DNA of 64,000 nt from Rubrivivax sp. (GTDB taxonomy: Bacteria; Pseudomonadota; Gammaproteobacteria; Burkholderiales; Burkholderiaceae_C), in the NCBI GenBank assembly GCA_027490215.1, contig JAIXYO010000033.1:1-64000 (forward strand). Reading direction: 5' to 3'. The notes beneath the pieces were generated by a model. It was not told where the DNA came from. It saw nothing but the letters and a program-made list of their open reading frames with translations, and did no database searches. Position numbers and translations under genes: made by a program. Below, piece by piece: positions 9,582 through 18,639 of the stretch; the stretch's first letter is position 1, and every line of letters starts with the position of its first letter.

Positions 9582-11447
9582 TCACGCCGTTGTCACCGCG
9601 GTGGACGGGGCGTCAGGGCTGTCCTGACGACTTTGCTGCAGTTGCCACATCTGCGCGTAGCGCGCGTTCAGGGCGAGCAGCTCGGCGTGCGAGCCGCGCT
9701 CCACGATGCGGCCGTGATCCATCACCAGGATCTGGTGCGCATCGACCACGGTAGAGAGACGGTGCGCAATGACCAGCGTCGTCTTGTTCTGCGCCACGCC
9801 CTGGAGTTCAGCCTGAATGGCGCGTTCATTGGCCGAATCGAGCGCCGAGGTCGCCTCGTCAAAGATCAGTATCGGCGGGGCCTTCAGCAGCGTGCGGGCA
9901 ATCGCCACCCGTTGCTTTTCGCCGCCTGACAGCTTCAGTCCGCGCTCGCCGACCATCGTGTCGTAGCCCTTCGGCGTTGAAACAATGAAGTCGTGGATGT
10001 GTGCCGCCTGCGCCGCCGCATCAACCTCGCTGCGCGAGGCTCCGGTGCGGCCGTAGGCGATGTTGTATTCAATGGTGTCGTTGAACAGCACCGTGTCCTG
10101 CGGCACGATGCCGATCGCCTGTCGCAGGCTGTGCTGGGTGACGGTGCGGATGTCCTGGCCGGCGATCTCGATGTGTCCCGCCGAGACGTCGTAGAAGCGG
10201 AACATCAGCCGCGCCAGCGTGCTCTTGCCCGAGCCCGAGGCGCCAACCACGGCGACCGTCTTGCCAGCCGGGATGTCGAAGCTGATGTCGTGCAGGATGG
10301 TGCGGTCCTGCTCTTTTCCATGGTCGTAGCCGAAAGTCACGTTGCGAAATCGCACCTCGGCGCCACCGAGATCGATGGCCAGCGGCTTCGCCCCTGGCGC
10401 ATCGGCCACTTCCCGGTTCTGGCCGAGCAGGGAAAACATCTTCTCCATGTCGATGATCGACTGCTTGATCTCGCGGTAGATCACACCCAGGAAATTCAGC
10501 GGGATGTAGAGCTGGATCATCAGCGCATTGACCAGGACCAGGTCACCCAGCGTCATCGTGCCGGCGACCACGCCCTCGGTGGCACGCCACACCAGCAGCG
10601 TTACCGCTGCGGCAATGATCAGGCTCTGGCCCAGATTCAGCACCGACAGTGAAGTCTGCGACTTGATCGATGCGCGTTCCAGACGCTGCAGGTTTTCGTC
10701 GTAGCGCGCCTGCTCGAACTTCTCGTTGCTGAAGTACTTGACCGTCTCGTAGTTGATCAGCGCATCGACAGCCTTCGTGCTGGCTTTCGAATCCTGCTCG
10801 TTCATCGCACGCCGGAATGCAGTTCGCCATTCAGTCACCGTGACGGTGAACACGATGTACAGCAGCAGCGCACCGAAGGTGATCGCCGCGAACCAGCCGT
10901 CGAACTTGGCCGACAGCAGGCTGATGACCAGCGTGATCTCGACGAGCGTCGGCACGATGTTGTAGATCAGGTAGTTCAGCAGCGACTGGATCGAACGCGC
11001 CCCGCGATCGATGTCGCGCGACACACCGCCGGTCTGCCGCTCGAGGTGGAAGCGCAGGCTCAACGACAGCAGGTGGTCGAAGGTCTCGAGCCCGATGCGG
11101 CGGGCGATGCGTGCGGCCACCGGGTAGAACAGGAATTCGCGCAGCTCGGTGAACAGCGTGATCGACAACCGCAGCAAACCGTAGCCGATCAGCAATGCCA
11201 CCGGCACCACCAGCACCGCCTGCGGGTCGCCGGGCTTCAGCGCCAGCGCGTCGACCAGGCTCTTGAGCACCAACGGCACGCCCACATTGGCGACCTTGGC
11301 CGCAATGAGGCAGGCCAGCGCCAGCGCCACCCGGTAGCGCCACTGCCAGACATAGGGCAGCAGCTTCTTCAGCGTGGACCAGTCGGAACGCGGGGCTCCG
11401 GTGGTGGTGTCCGCAGGCGCGGGCGGCGTCAGCGTGGCAGGGCGCAT
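9582..11447 (-). CDS. Atm1/HMT-type ABC exporter (fused membrane and ATPase domains)
   Basis: A 621-residue half-transporter that works as a homodimer in the inner membrane. Residues about 30-330 form the six-helix exporter domain; residues about 370-600 form the ATPase with Walker [14 protein letters not shown], signature LSGGEKQRVAIARTL, Walker B ILIFDEATSALD and H-loop VIAHRLSTV. The long family-specific stretch SVLNLGQSLIIAAAVTLL and DTVLFNDTIEYNIAYGR are characteristic of the Atm1/HMT1/ABCB7 branch, which exports glutathione-linked compounds or metal conjugates. The substrate here is unknown. It is divergent from a thioesterase gene 67 bases away, so both promoters share 11448-11514. Confidence 0.9.
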   Translation of the reverse strand: MRPATLTPPAPADTTTGAPRSDWSTLKKLLPYVWQWRYRVALALACLIAAKVANVGVPLVLKSLVDALALKPGDPQAVLVVPVALLIGYGLLRLSITLFTELREFLFYPVAARIARRIGLETFDHLLSLSLRFHLERQTGGVSRDIDRGARSIQSLLNYLIYNIVPTLVEITLVISLLSAKFDGWFAAITFGALLLYIVFTVTVTEWRTAFRRAMNEQDSKASTKAVDALINYETVKYFSNEKFEQARYDENLQRLERASIKSQTSLSVLNLGQSLIIAAAVTLLVWRATEGVVAGTMTLGDLVLVNALMIQLYIPLNFLGVIYREIKQSIIDMEKMFSLLGQNREVADAPGAKPLAIDLGGAEVRFRNVTFGYDHGKEQDRTILHDISFDIPAGKTVAVVGASGSGKSTLARLMFRFYDVSAGHIEIAGQDIRTVTQHSLRQAIGIVPQDTVLFNDTIEYNIAYGRTGASRSEVDAAAQAAHIHDFIVSTPKGYDTMVGERGLKLSGGEKQRVAIARTLLKAPPILIFDEATSALDSANERAIQAELQGVAQNKTTLVIAHRLSTVVDAHQILVMDHGRIVERGSHAELLALNARYAQMWQLQQSRQDSPDAPSTAVTTA

Positions 11448-11514
11448 GAGTCAGACGAGAGAAAGAACCACATGGAAGAATGGACCGCAGACACACCAAC
11501 ACAGGTCACGCAAT

Positions 11515-11976
11515 ATGCCCCAGAACACGACTGCGCCCGAGGCTGACAGCAACAGCGGTTCTGGCGATGACCCATCGCAACTCCGCACACCGCTCGCGCT
11601 GCCTCCCGATTCGAACCTGGTGATGCGGGTGATGCCGATGCCGGCCGACACCAACATGAGCGGCGGCGTCTTCGGCGGCTGGATCATGGCGCAGGTGGAT
11701 ATCGCCGGTTCGGTGCTGCCGGCGCGCGTCTCGCGCGGCCGCGTGACCACGGTGGCGGTGAACCGCTTCATCTTCAAGCAACCGGTCAGCGTCGGCGACC
11801 TGCTGAGCTTCTACGCGCGCATCGAGCGCATCGGCACCACCTCGATCACGGTGCACGTCGAGGTCTACGCCGAGCGCAATCCGGCGAAGCCGCATGTGGT
11901 CAAGGTCACCGACGCCAGCCTGACCTATGTGGCGATCGACAAGGACGGCAAGCCGCGCCCTGTGCCCAAGGACTGA
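11515..11976 (+). CDS. Acyl-CoA thioesterase, YciA-like hotdog fold
   Basis: Hydrolyses acyl-CoA to free acid and CoA. The 153-residue protein has a disordered N-terminal 30 residues followed by one hotdog domain: RVMPMPADTNMSGGVFGGWIM (start of the helix that carries the active-site Asn/Asp), TTVAVNRFIFKQPVSVGD and TSITVHVEVYAE. The open frame begins at 11374 inside the divergent exporter gene; the ATG at 11515 with AGGT upstream avoids that overlap and is preferred. YciA-type enzymes are hexamers acting on a broad set of acyl-CoAs; the specific substrate cannot be told. Confidence 0.9.
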   Translation: MPQNTTAPEADSNSGSGDDPSQLRTPLALPPDSNLVMRVMPMPADTNMSGGVFGGWIMAQVDIAGSVLPARVSRGRVTTVAVNRFIFKQPVSVGDLLSFYARIERIGTTSITVHVEVYAERNPAKPHVVKVTDASLTYVAIDKDGKPRPVPKD

Positions 11977-12012
11977 TCTGGTGCATTCGTTGCGCTGTGC
12001 GTCAAAGTCGTG

Positions 12013-12036
12013 CGAGGCCGCACCAACGCGGCTTCG
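12013..12036 (+). terminator. Weak hairpin after the thioesterase gene
   Basis: A 9-bp stem (12013-12021 with 12028-12036, one wobble) with a six-base loop lies 37 bases after the thioesterase stop. Only a mixed TCGTTCC tail follows, so termination is uncertain. Confidence 0.3.
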
Positions 12037-12168
12037 TCGTTCCCACAACATGTAAGCCATTCGACGTATATCGCCTCTCCGCCTCGTCCCCCATTCTCGA
12101 TTGGTCAGGTAACCGCGAGGTTTTCTGCATTGACCAGTTCGATCAACTCAAATCAAAAGGGGTACGAG

Positions 12169-13326
12169 ATGCGTACAGAGCAAAGCGTGAAAAAGCTGGC
12201 GCTTGCCGCCGCAGTGGCTGCGTGTTCATTGAATGCACACGCCGGCGCCACCGTCAGTTTTGGCGAAGACAAATCGATCAGCGTCGGCTTTGGCTTGCGC
12301 TTCAGCGGCAGCGCCGTCGAGGATGCTGCGACGAACAACAAGAACTACTCGTCCGATTTCAGCCTGGACAGCGCCCGTATCTTCCTCGGCGGCTCGCTGA
12401 ACAAGTACATCAGCGGCTTCTTCAACACCGAGAAGGACGGCGACACGATCAAGGTGCTCGACGCCGTGGTGAAGTTCACCATCGCGCCTGAATTCAATGT
12501 CTGGGTCGGCCGGGTCCTCTCGCCCAGTGATCGCGCCAACATGGCTGGCGCCTACTACTCCCTGGGCGGCGGCTACTGGCAAAGCGTGGCATCGCGCTAT
12601 GGTTACAACGGTGGCATCTTCCGCGGCCGCGATGACGGCGTGGTGGTGTGGGGCCAGGTGGCCGATGGCAAGCTGAGCTATGCGCTGGGCGTGGCTGAAG
12701 GCCACACCTTCGGCATCGGCGCGCTGACGCAATCGCAGGCCAAGGCGGCTGGCACCGGCTCCAAAGACTCGTTCATGTACTCAGGTCGCTTGCAGTATGA
12801 CTTCTGGGACGCGGAGCCTGGCTACTACGGCACCGGCAACTACCTCGGTTCGAAGGACATCCTGGCCATTGCGATTGCCGGTCGCTACCAGAAGAATGGC
12901 GTACTGACTGGCGATCCGGTCACCCCGACGCCGGGGGCCAAGGGCGACTACGGCTCCTACAACATCGACTTCCTGCTTGAAAAGCAGATCAAGGGCTACG
13001 GTGGCGTCTCGTTTGAAGCGGCCTACTACGACTACGACACCGACAACCTGATCAAGAGCGAGGAAGGCAAGGCGTACTCCGCCGGTGCCGGCTATGTCTT
13101 CGAGCAGCCGGTCGGCTGGGGCAAGGTGCAGCCGTTCGTGCGCTGGCAGCGCTTCAATGCCGACAACGATGTGAACTCCAAGGCATATGACGTTGGCGTG
13201 CTCTACATCATCGACGGCTACAACGCCCAGATCAGCGCGACCTACCGGAAGTTCAAGTCCAGCGGCGGCCTGAGCACCAAGGTCGACCAGGACTCCTTCA
13301 CTGCGGCGATGCAGTTCCAGTTCTGA
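12169..13326 (+). CDS. Outer-membrane porin (beta-barrel)
   Basis: A 385-residue exported barrel. The ATG at 12169 has AAGGGG seven bases upstream and starts a signal peptide ending SLNAHA. The mature part is made of alternating amphipathic strands rich in Gly, Tyr and Phe, and ends in FTAAMQFQF with the terminal Phe used for BamA recognition. Strands such as DGVVVWGQVADGKLSYALGV and YNAQISATYRKF resemble phosphate-selective porin O/P-like or related proteobacterial porins; the exact subfamily and substrate are not clear from reading. The gene stands alone, between a thioesterase and a strong terminator. Confidence 0.82.
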   Translation: MRTEQSVKKLALAAAVAACSLNAHAGATVSFGEDKSISVGFGLRFSGSAVEDAATNNKNYSSDFSLDSARIFLGGSLNKYISGFFNTEKDGDTIKVLDAVVKFTIAPEFNVWVGRVLSPSDRANMAGAYYSLGGGYWQSVASRYGYNGGIFRGRDDGVVVWGQVADGKLSYALGVAEGHTFGIGALTQSQAKAAGTGSKDSFMYSGRLQYDFWDAEPGYYGTGNYLGSKDILAIAIAGRYQKNGVLTGDPVTPTPGAKGDYGSYNIDFLLEKQIKGYGGVSFEAAYYDYDTDNLIKSEEGKAYSAGAGYVFEQPVGWGKVQPFVRWQRFNADNDVNSKAYDVGVLYIIDGYNAQISATYRKFKSSGGLSTKVDQDSFTAAMQFQF

Positions 13327-13345
13327 TCGGTCCCTGCGTTTGACG

Positions 13346-13382
13346 ACGCCTTCTGGCCCGGCAGCGGGTCAGGAGGCGTTTT
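13346..13382 (+). terminator. Intrinsic terminator after the porin gene
   Basis: A 15-bp stem (13346-13360 with 13365-13379) closes on the four-base loop GCAG and runs into TTTT. It lies between the convergent porin and enoyl-CoA hydratase genes and may work for both, though the T run favours the plus strand. Confidence 0.85.
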
Positions 13383-13392
13383 CACATCGGGG

Positions 13393-14157
13393 TCAGCCGA
13401 AGGCTGAGAAATCAGGCTTGCGCTTCTGGAAGAACGCACTGAACGCTTCGGTCGCCTCGGGACTCGACAAGCGCAGGCGAAACACCTCTGCCTCGGCATC
13501 GATCGCTTCGAGTACCGCGGCCTGACTCGCGCGGCGCATCAGCCGCTTGGACTCGCGCACCGCGCCTGGCGGCAGGCTGTTGAAGCGCTCCGCCATTCGG
13601 CGTGCATGCCGCACCACCTCACCGGCAGGCAGCACCGCGTTGGCAATGCGCATCTCGACCGCATCCTCGGCCGTGAATGGATCGCCGAGCAGCAGCTTTT
13701 CTGCCGCCTGCGCATGGCCGACCAGTGCCGGCATGATCAGGCTGGACGCGAACTCTGGCACCAGGCCCAGGCTGGCAAACGGCATCGCCAACCGCGCCTC
13801 GTCGGATACGTAGACGAGATCGCAGTGCAACAGCATCGTCGTGCCAATGCCGATCGCCGCACCGGTGACCCCAGCAACCACGGGCTTGGTGCAGCCCACC
13901 AGCGCGCGCATGAAATCGAATACCGGCGCATCGGCCGTTGCGGGCGGTCGGTTCATGAAATCGTCGATGTCATTGCCCGAGGTGAACACGCCCGGCTGGC
14001 CGACGATCAGCACGGCACGCACGGCCGCATCGGCATCAGCGGCCTTCAGCGCGACGGCCATCGCGGCGTACATCTCGGTGGTCAGCGCGTTCTTTTTCTG
14101 TGGCCGCGCCATCTCGATCGTGGCGACGCCGTTCAGGGTGGCGGTCTTGATGCTCAT
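13393..14157 (-). CDS. Enoyl-CoA hydratase/isomerase family protein
   Basis: Crotonase-fold enzyme, 254 residues. The ATG at 14157 gives MSIKTATLNGVATIEM; the open frame to 14211 would overlap the thiolase. The first oxyanion-hole region is FTSGNDIDDFM and the second is GAAIGIGTTMLLHCDLVY. At the catalytic Glu positions of true hydratases the sequence reads FASLGLVPEFASSL, with one acidic residue retained (PEF), a pattern more like enoyl-CoA isomerases of the PaaG/Eci type than a classic hydratase. It follows a thiolase by seven bases, so a role in fatty or aromatic acid beta-oxidation is likely. Confidence 0.87.
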   Translation of the reverse strand: MSIKTATLNGVATIEMARPQKKNALTTEMYAAMAVALKAADADAAVRAVLIVGQPGVFTSGNDIDDFMNRPPATADAPVFDFMRALVGCTKPVVAGVTGAAIGIGTTMLLHCDLVYVSDEARLAMPFASLGLVPEFASSLIMPALVGHAQAAEKLLLGDPFTAEDAVEMRIANAVLPAGEVVRHARRMAERFNSLPPGAVRESKRLMRRASQAAVLEAIDAEAEVFRLRLSSPEATEAFSAFFQKRKPDFSAFG

Positions 14158-14164
14158 GTTCTGG

Positions 14165-15361
14165 TCAGACCCGTTCAAAGATGCCCGCAGCGCCCTGCCC
14201 CGTACCCACACACATCGTCACCATGCCGTACTTCAGGTTGTGGCGGCGAAGCGCATGCACCACGGTGGCCGCGCGGATTGCGCCGGTGGCGCCCAGCGGG
14301 TGGCCGAGCGCAATCGCACCTCCCAGCGGATTGACTTTCGCAGGGTCGAGCTTGAGGGTACCCAGCACGGCCAGCGCCTGGGCCGCAAAAGCTTCGTTCA
14401 GTTCGATCCAGCCCAAGTCGCCTGGTTGCAGACCGGCGTAGCGCAATGCAGCCGGGATCGCCTCGATCGGGCCGATGCCCATGATCTCCGGTGGCACGCC
14501 GCGGTTGGCAAAGCTGACAAAGCGCGCGAGCGGCTTGAGCCCATGCGCCTTGACTGCCTTGTCGCTGGCCAGGATCAGGCAGGCGGCGCCGTCGCTGGTT
14601 TGCGAACTGTTGCCGGCCGTCACACTGCCCTTCGCAGCAAACACCGGGCGCAGCTTGGCAAGCGCCTCGAGCGTGGTGTCGGCGCGAGGGCCTTCGTCGG
14701 TGGTGGCCGTGCGCGTCTTCAACGTCACCTCACCGCTGTGCAGGTTCGGAGCGCGCTCGGTCACCTCGACCGGCGTGATCTCGTCGCCGAACTCGCCTGC
14801 GGCGATCGCCTTGAGCGCCTTCAGGTGCGACTGCAGCGCGAACTCGTCCTGTGCCTCGCGTGTGACCTTCCATTGCTCGGCGACCTTTTCCGCGGTCAGA
14901 CCCATGCCGTAGGCGATGCCGAGGTTCTCGTCGCGCAGGAACACGGCCGGATTGAACGACGGCCGGTTGCCGCTCATCGACACCATGCTCATGCTCTCCA
15001 CGCCGCCGGCGATCATCACGTCCGCCTCGCCAACGCGAATGCGATCGGCCGCCATCTGGATCGCGGTCAGCCCCGAGGCGCAAAAGCGGTTGATGGTCAC
15101 GCCGCCGACGGTGTTCGGCAAGCCGGCCAGCAACACCCCGAGTCGCGCCACATTCAAGCCCTGCTCCCCTTCCGGCATCGCGCAGCCAACGACGGCATCC
15201 TCGATGGCCTTCGGGTCCAGCGTCGGCACCTGATTCAGGGCACCCTGAATGGCGGCGACCAGCAGGTCGTCGGGGCGCATGTGGCGGAACATGCCGCGCC
15301 CCGAGCGGCCGACCGGTGTGCGGGTGGCGGCGACGATGTAGGCGTCCTGGAGTTGCTTCAT
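14165..15361 (-). CDS. Acetyl-CoA C-acyltransferase (thiolase)
   Basis: Cleaves 3-ketoacyl-CoA to acetyl-CoA and a shortened acyl-CoA, or runs in reverse. The 398 residues cover a full thiolase. The nucleophile cysteine is in NRFCASGLTAIQ (about residue 90), GGVESMSMV follows, and the second catalytic pair is seen as GGAIALGHPLGATGAIR (His) and MCVGTGQGAAGIFE (Cys). GNRPSFNPAV and the FadA-like central part favour degradative thiolase I. It is cotranscribed with the crotonase gene downstream; the acyl-CoA dehydrogenase and FadB-type enzyme it would normally sit beside lie about 32 kb away in this window. Confidence 0.93.
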   Translation of the reverse strand: MKQLQDAYIVAATRTPVGRSGRGMFRHMRPDDLLVAAIQGALNQVPTLDPKAIEDAVVGCAMPEGEQGLNVARLGVLLAGLPNTVGGVTINRFCASGLTAIQMAADRIRVGEADVMIAGGVESMSMVSMSGNRPSFNPAVFLRDENLGIAYGMGLTAEKVAEQWKVTREAQDEFALQSHLKALKAIAAGEFGDEITPVEVTERAPNLHSGEVTLKTRTATTDEGPRADTTLEALAKLRPVFAAKGSVTAGNSSQTSDGAACLILASDKAVKAHGLKPLARFVSFANRGVPPEIMGIGPIEAIPAALRYAGLQPGDLGWIELNEAFAAQALAVLGTLKLDPAKVNPLGGAIALGHPLGATGAIRAATVVHALRRHNLKYGMVTMCVGTGQGAAGIFERV

Positions 15362-15412
15362 GGGTAGATCCTCGCGGGGGCTGGGCTTGAAGTCTGCGCC
15401 ATGCGTTGAACG

Positions 15413-16183
15413 TCAGCTGGCCACACGCTGCGATTGCAGCGTCAGCAAGCCTTCGAAGAGCAGCGTGTCGACCGTCTCGAACGACAGGTCGGTGATCGAC
15501 GCCAGTTTGACGGCCGCGCCGCCGGTCATCAACAGCAACGGTGCATGGCCCGCACGGGCCAGCAGCCGGCGGTGCATCCGCTCGATGGCGCCGGCAATCG
15601 CGTGAGCGCCGCCGCTCATCAACGCATCGCTGGTGTTCGTGGGAAAGTCGACGACCTCACCGGTCGGCGCCTTCAACCCGGCCGTGCCCATCTCCAGTGC
15701 GCGCAGCATCAGACCGAAGCCCGGCAGGATCAGCCCGCCGACGAACAGGCCATCAGCGTCGAGTGCGTCGACGGTCACGGCAGTGCCCACCATCACCACC
15801 AGCGCCGCACGCGGTCGGCCCGCAGCCAGCACCCGCTGACGTGCCGCGATCAGTGCCACCCAGCGATCGACGCCAAGGCGATTCGGGTGGTCGTAGCCGT
15901 TGCGAACACCGGCCGCCTGCGCGGTGGACACCACCCAGCTCGGCTCCAGCTGCCACAGGTCCTCGATCTGCTCCGACACGCGCCGCTTCACACCCTCGCT
16001 GGCCACCACACAGCCCAGCATGCTCGACGGGCTAGGCAGCGACTTCCAGTCCGTATCGGCCAACTGGTCGACCGTTTCCAGGAACACGGCACCCTGCGCC
16101 AGCAGTTCCGCGCCGGGGTGCGGCGCGTTGTAGAGCGCCCATTTGAGGCGCGTGTTGCCGACGTCGACCGCGAGAAAGCTCAC
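15413..16183 (-). CDS. coaX: Type III pantothenate kinase
   Basis: First step of CoA synthesis: ATP-dependent phosphorylation of pantothenate. The 256-residue ASKHA-fold protein begins with the phosphate-binding [19 protein letters not shown], has the pantothenate-side motif [12 protein letters not shown] and the second phosphate loop [13 protein letters not shown], then [12 protein letters not shown]. This pattern is diagnostic of CoaX rather than CoaA. It is divergent from the PPK2 gene; the intervening 166 bases hold both promoters but no box I would defend. Confidence 0.95.
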   Translation of the reverse strand: MSFLAVDVGNTRLKWALYNAPHPGAELLAQGAVFLETVDQLADTDWKSLPSPSSMLGCVVASEGVKRRVSEQIEDLWQLEPSWVVSTAQAAGVRNGYDHPNRLGVDRWVALIAARQRVLAAGRPRAALVVMVGTAVTVDALDADGLFVGGLILPGFGLMLRALEMGTAGLKAPTGEVVDFPTNTSDALMSGGAHAIAGAIERMHRRLLARAGHAPLLLMTGGAAVKLASITDLSFETVDTLLFEGLLTLQSQRVAS

Positions 16184-16349
16184 GCGCAGCCCCCGAGCCC
16201 CGAGCGCCCCAAGGTCAAACGGGACCAGTCATCCTCGGTGCGGGGCAAGCGTTTCATCGGCCGGGATTGTGACGGCAAACCCTCGCCCAGCTGCGCACTA
16301 CACTGGATCGAACCCTGCCGCTTCCCTCGGCCCGCAAGCCGCCCGTGCC

Positions 16350-17195
16350 ATGTCTGCGACCCCCGACAAACGCGACATTGATCTGACCGCCTACCACCAC
16401 AGCAGCGCGGGCAAGGGAAAACTCTTCGACCTGAAGGGCGTCGATCCTGCGGCCAAGCCGTTTTCCAGTGGTGACAAGTCCCAGGACAAGGCGTCGTTGA
16501 TCGCCCTCGCGCTGGAAATCGACGAGTTGCAGAATCTGCTCTACGCCAACCGCAAGCAGCGGATGCTGGTGGTATTGCAGGGCCTCGACACGAGCGGCAA
16601 GGACGGCACGATACGTGGCGTGTTCAGCAGCACAACGCCCCTGGGCGTTCATGCAGTTGGCTGGAAGGCCCCGAGTGAGGACGAGCTGGCGCACGACTAC
16701 CTGTGGCGCATCCATCAGCAGGTACCGAGAGCTGGCGAGATCGTCGTCTTCAACCGCAGCCACTACGAAGACGTGCTGGTGCCGGTGGTCAACGGCTGGA
16801 TCACCGAGGAGCAGACAGCCCAACGCTACGCGCAGATCAACGACTTCGAACGGCTGCTGACCGAGAACGGCACCGTGGTGCTGAAGTTCATGTTGCACAT
16901 CTCGAAGGACGAACAGCGGGCACGCCTGCAGGAACGCATCGACGATCCAGCGAGGCATTGGAAATTCAGCCTCGGCGATCTCACTGTGCGCAAGCAGTGG
17001 GACGCTTACCAGACCGCCTATGCCGCCGCAATCTCGGCCACCGGCACGCGTTGGGCACCCTGGACCGTGGTGCCGGCCGACTCGAAGACACACCGCAACC
17101 TGATGATCGCTACGCTGGTGGTGCGTGCGCTGCGCGAGCTGCAGCTGCAGCCACCCCCGGCGGACCCGGCGCTGGCCAAGCTGAAGGTCGAGTGA
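16350..17195 (+). CDS. Polyphosphate kinase 2 family protein
   Basis: Transfers phosphate between polyphosphate and nucleotides. The 281-residue single-domain protein carries Walker A GLDTSGKDGTIRGVFSS, the lid-adjacent FNRSHYEDVL and Walker B-like VVLKFMLHISKDEQ, then RHWKFSLGDL and AWTVVPAD-like WTVVPADSKTHRN. The DYLWRIH and P(R)AGEIVVFNRSHYED pattern is typical of class I or III single-domain PPK2 enzymes; nucleotide preference (ADP, GDP or AMP) cannot be read. The frame is open from 16143, overlapping coaX, so the ATG at 16350 is preferred. Confidence 0.92.
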   Translation: MSATPDKRDIDLTAYHHSSAGKGKLFDLKGVDPAAKPFSSGDKSQDKASLIALALEIDELQNLLYANRKQRMLVVLQGLDTSGKDGTIRGVFSSTTPLGVHAVGWKAPSEDELAHDYLWRIHQQVPRAGEIVVFNRSHYEDVLVPVVNGWITEEQTAQRYAQINDFERLLTENGTVVLKFMLHISKDEQRARLQERIDDPARHWKFSLGDLTVRKQWDAYQTAYAAAISATGTRWAPWTVVPADSKTHRNLMIATLVVRALRELQLQPPPADPALAKLKVE

Positions 17196-17214
17196 ACCGA
17201 CCGGGCGTTACCTC

Positions 17215-17535
17215 TCAGGTCGTCAGCGGTGCCTGAACCGGTGCGAGAAACGCCTTCGGGACCTCGATGCGCAGCGCCGACTCCGGCGTGGCCACACACG
17301 GCAGGATGCAGCCCTCACGCTTTTCCTCCGCGCTGAGACCCGGCCATTCGATCAGGTGATGCGCCCTGCCACTGAGCACGCGGCACAGACAGGCGCGGCA
17401 GGTACCGTTGCGGCAGGAGGTGGGCAGCACGATCCCGGCTTCGCGGGCCGACGCGACCAACGAGACACCACCGAGAGCGTCGAACCGCAGGCCCTGCGGC
17501 TCAATGACCACTGAAAACACGCTTGAAGGCGGCAT
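17215..17535 (-). CDS. Small plant-type 2Fe-2S ferredoxin
   Basis: A 106-residue electron carrier consisting of one 2Fe-2S domain. The cluster ligands read C41-x4-C46-x2-C49 (in TSCRNGTCRACLC) and C80 in GCILPCVA, the spacing of plant-type ferredoxins. The ATG at 17535 is preferred over the open extension to 17607, which would overlap the coiled-coil gene upstream. Redox partner unknown; no reductase is adjacent. Confidence 0.85.
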   Translation of the reverse strand: MPPSSVFSVVIEPQGLRFDALGGVSLVASAREAGIVLPTSCRNGTCRACLCRVLSGRAHHLIEWPGLSAEEKREGCILPCVATPESALRIEVPKAFLAPVQAPLTT

Positions 17536-17546
17536 GATGGCCGGCC

Positions 17547-17951
17547 TCAGCGTGCGATGGCAGCCAGCCAGATCAGCGTGCCCACCGCCAGCAGGGCAAC
17601 GACGCAAAGCGCGACCTTGAGGCCCTGGCAGCGTTTGTCGAGCGCATCGACGGCCTCAACAAGGCGAGCGTTCTGCGAAGCCAGCGAATCGATCAATGCT
17701 GCTGCGGCCTGCTGGCGCTCTGCGGTCTGCGCAAGGCGGGCTTCCAGCACGGTGATGCGCTGCGTCGCCTGCGCCAACGACAGCCCCTCTGCAGCGGTCC
17801 CCGGCGGCATCGAAGCGCTTTCGGGAGCGGGTGTCGCCCCTTCCTGCGTTCGCTTGAAAAACCCCTTCGCGCTCTTTGCCAGCCCGGGTGCGGCCTCGAT
17901 GACATCGGCCCAGGGGATGACCTTCAGCGCAGTGAGCCAGCCAACAGCCAT
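17547..17951 (-). CDS. Small coiled-coil protein with C-terminal membrane anchor, unknown function
   Basis: I do not recognise a family. From the ATG at 17951 it has 134 residues: an amphipathic N-terminus with GWLTALKVIPWADVI, a basic GLAKSAKGFFKR stretch, a heptad-rich coiled coil (about residues 57-110, ITVLEARLAQTAERQQ) and one C-terminal hydrophobic helix (VALCVVALLAVGTLIWLAAIA). That is a tail-anchored topology with the coiled coil in the cytoplasm. It lies 19 bases after a 5-formyl-THF cyclo-ligase gene and 11 bases before the ferredoxin, so it is probably cotranscribed. Confidence 0.65.
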   Translation of the reverse strand: MAVGWLTALKVIPWADVIEAAPGLAKSAKGFFKRTQEGATPAPESASMPPGTAAEGLSLAQATQRITVLEARLAQTAERQQAAAALIDSLASQNARLVEAVDALDKRCQGLKVALCVVALLAVGTLIWLAAIAR

Positions 17952-17970
17952 GCGGTGCTCCGGGGTGCCG

Positions 17971-18561
17971 TCAGCGTTCCCAGACGACACCGTCGTCGGT
18001 CAGGAGCGCATCCAACGGCAGGTCATCGGCGCGGGCGCGCAGGAAGGGCAGGAAGCCGTTGGAGTAGCACAGGCCCACGGTGTACGGACGCGGCTCCAGT
18101 GCAGCCAAGGTTCGGTCGTAGAAGCCACCGCCATAACCCAGACGCACGCCTCCCGGACCGTACCCCACGCAGGGCATCAGCACCATCTGAGGCACGAAGA
18201 TCTCGGTGCCCTTGGGCTTCGGAATGTCATAGGCATCGCGTTCCATCGGGCAGCCGGGGAACCAGACATGGAAACTCAGTTCGCCGACCGTCTTGTCGGC
18301 CACCGGCAATCCGATGCGCCGCGCCTCGTCGCCTTCGCTCCATCGATACAGCGCAGGCAGCGGATCGAATTCGCCCTTGATCGGCCAGTAGCCGCCAATG
18401 GTCTTCTCGTCGCGTCGCACCAGCCAGACACGGAGCACGCTTTGCAACTGAACCGCGCGCTCGAGGCGGTCGGGCAGGGCCTGGCGGGCGGCGATCAGTT
18501 TGGTGCGCTGGGCCGCGCGTTCATCCGGGGCGGTCGGTTCGGAAACATCGGTTTTGCTCAT
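17971..18561 (-). CDS. 5-formyltetrahydrofolate cyclo-ligase (paralogue 1)
   Basis: Converts 5-formyl-THF to 5,10-methenyl-THF using ATP. From the ATG at 18561 the protein has 196 residues. The ATP-binding end is seen as VGYGPGGVRLGYGGGFYDRTL, and the folate side includes ALYRWSEGDEARRIGLPV. Early basic residues (AAQRTKLIAARQAL) fit the family. A second, different copy lies just upstream on the same strand (18640-19212). Confidence 0.88.
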   Translation of the reverse strand: MSKTDVSEPTAPDERAAQRTKLIAARQALPDRLERAVQLQSVLRVWLVRRDEKTIGGYWPIKGEFDPLPALYRWSEGDEARRIGLPVADKTVGELSFHVWFPGCPMERDAYDIPKPKGTEIFVPQMVLMPCVGYGPGGVRLGYGGGFYDRTLAALEPRPYTVGLCYSNGFLPFLRARADDLPLDALLTDDGVVWER

Positions 18562-18639
18562 GGCTCGATTGTGCAAGAGGCAGACGTGATGCGCGCACGG
18601 CCCGGGCGCCAGCGTGGGAATGGGGGCGGCAACGGTCGC

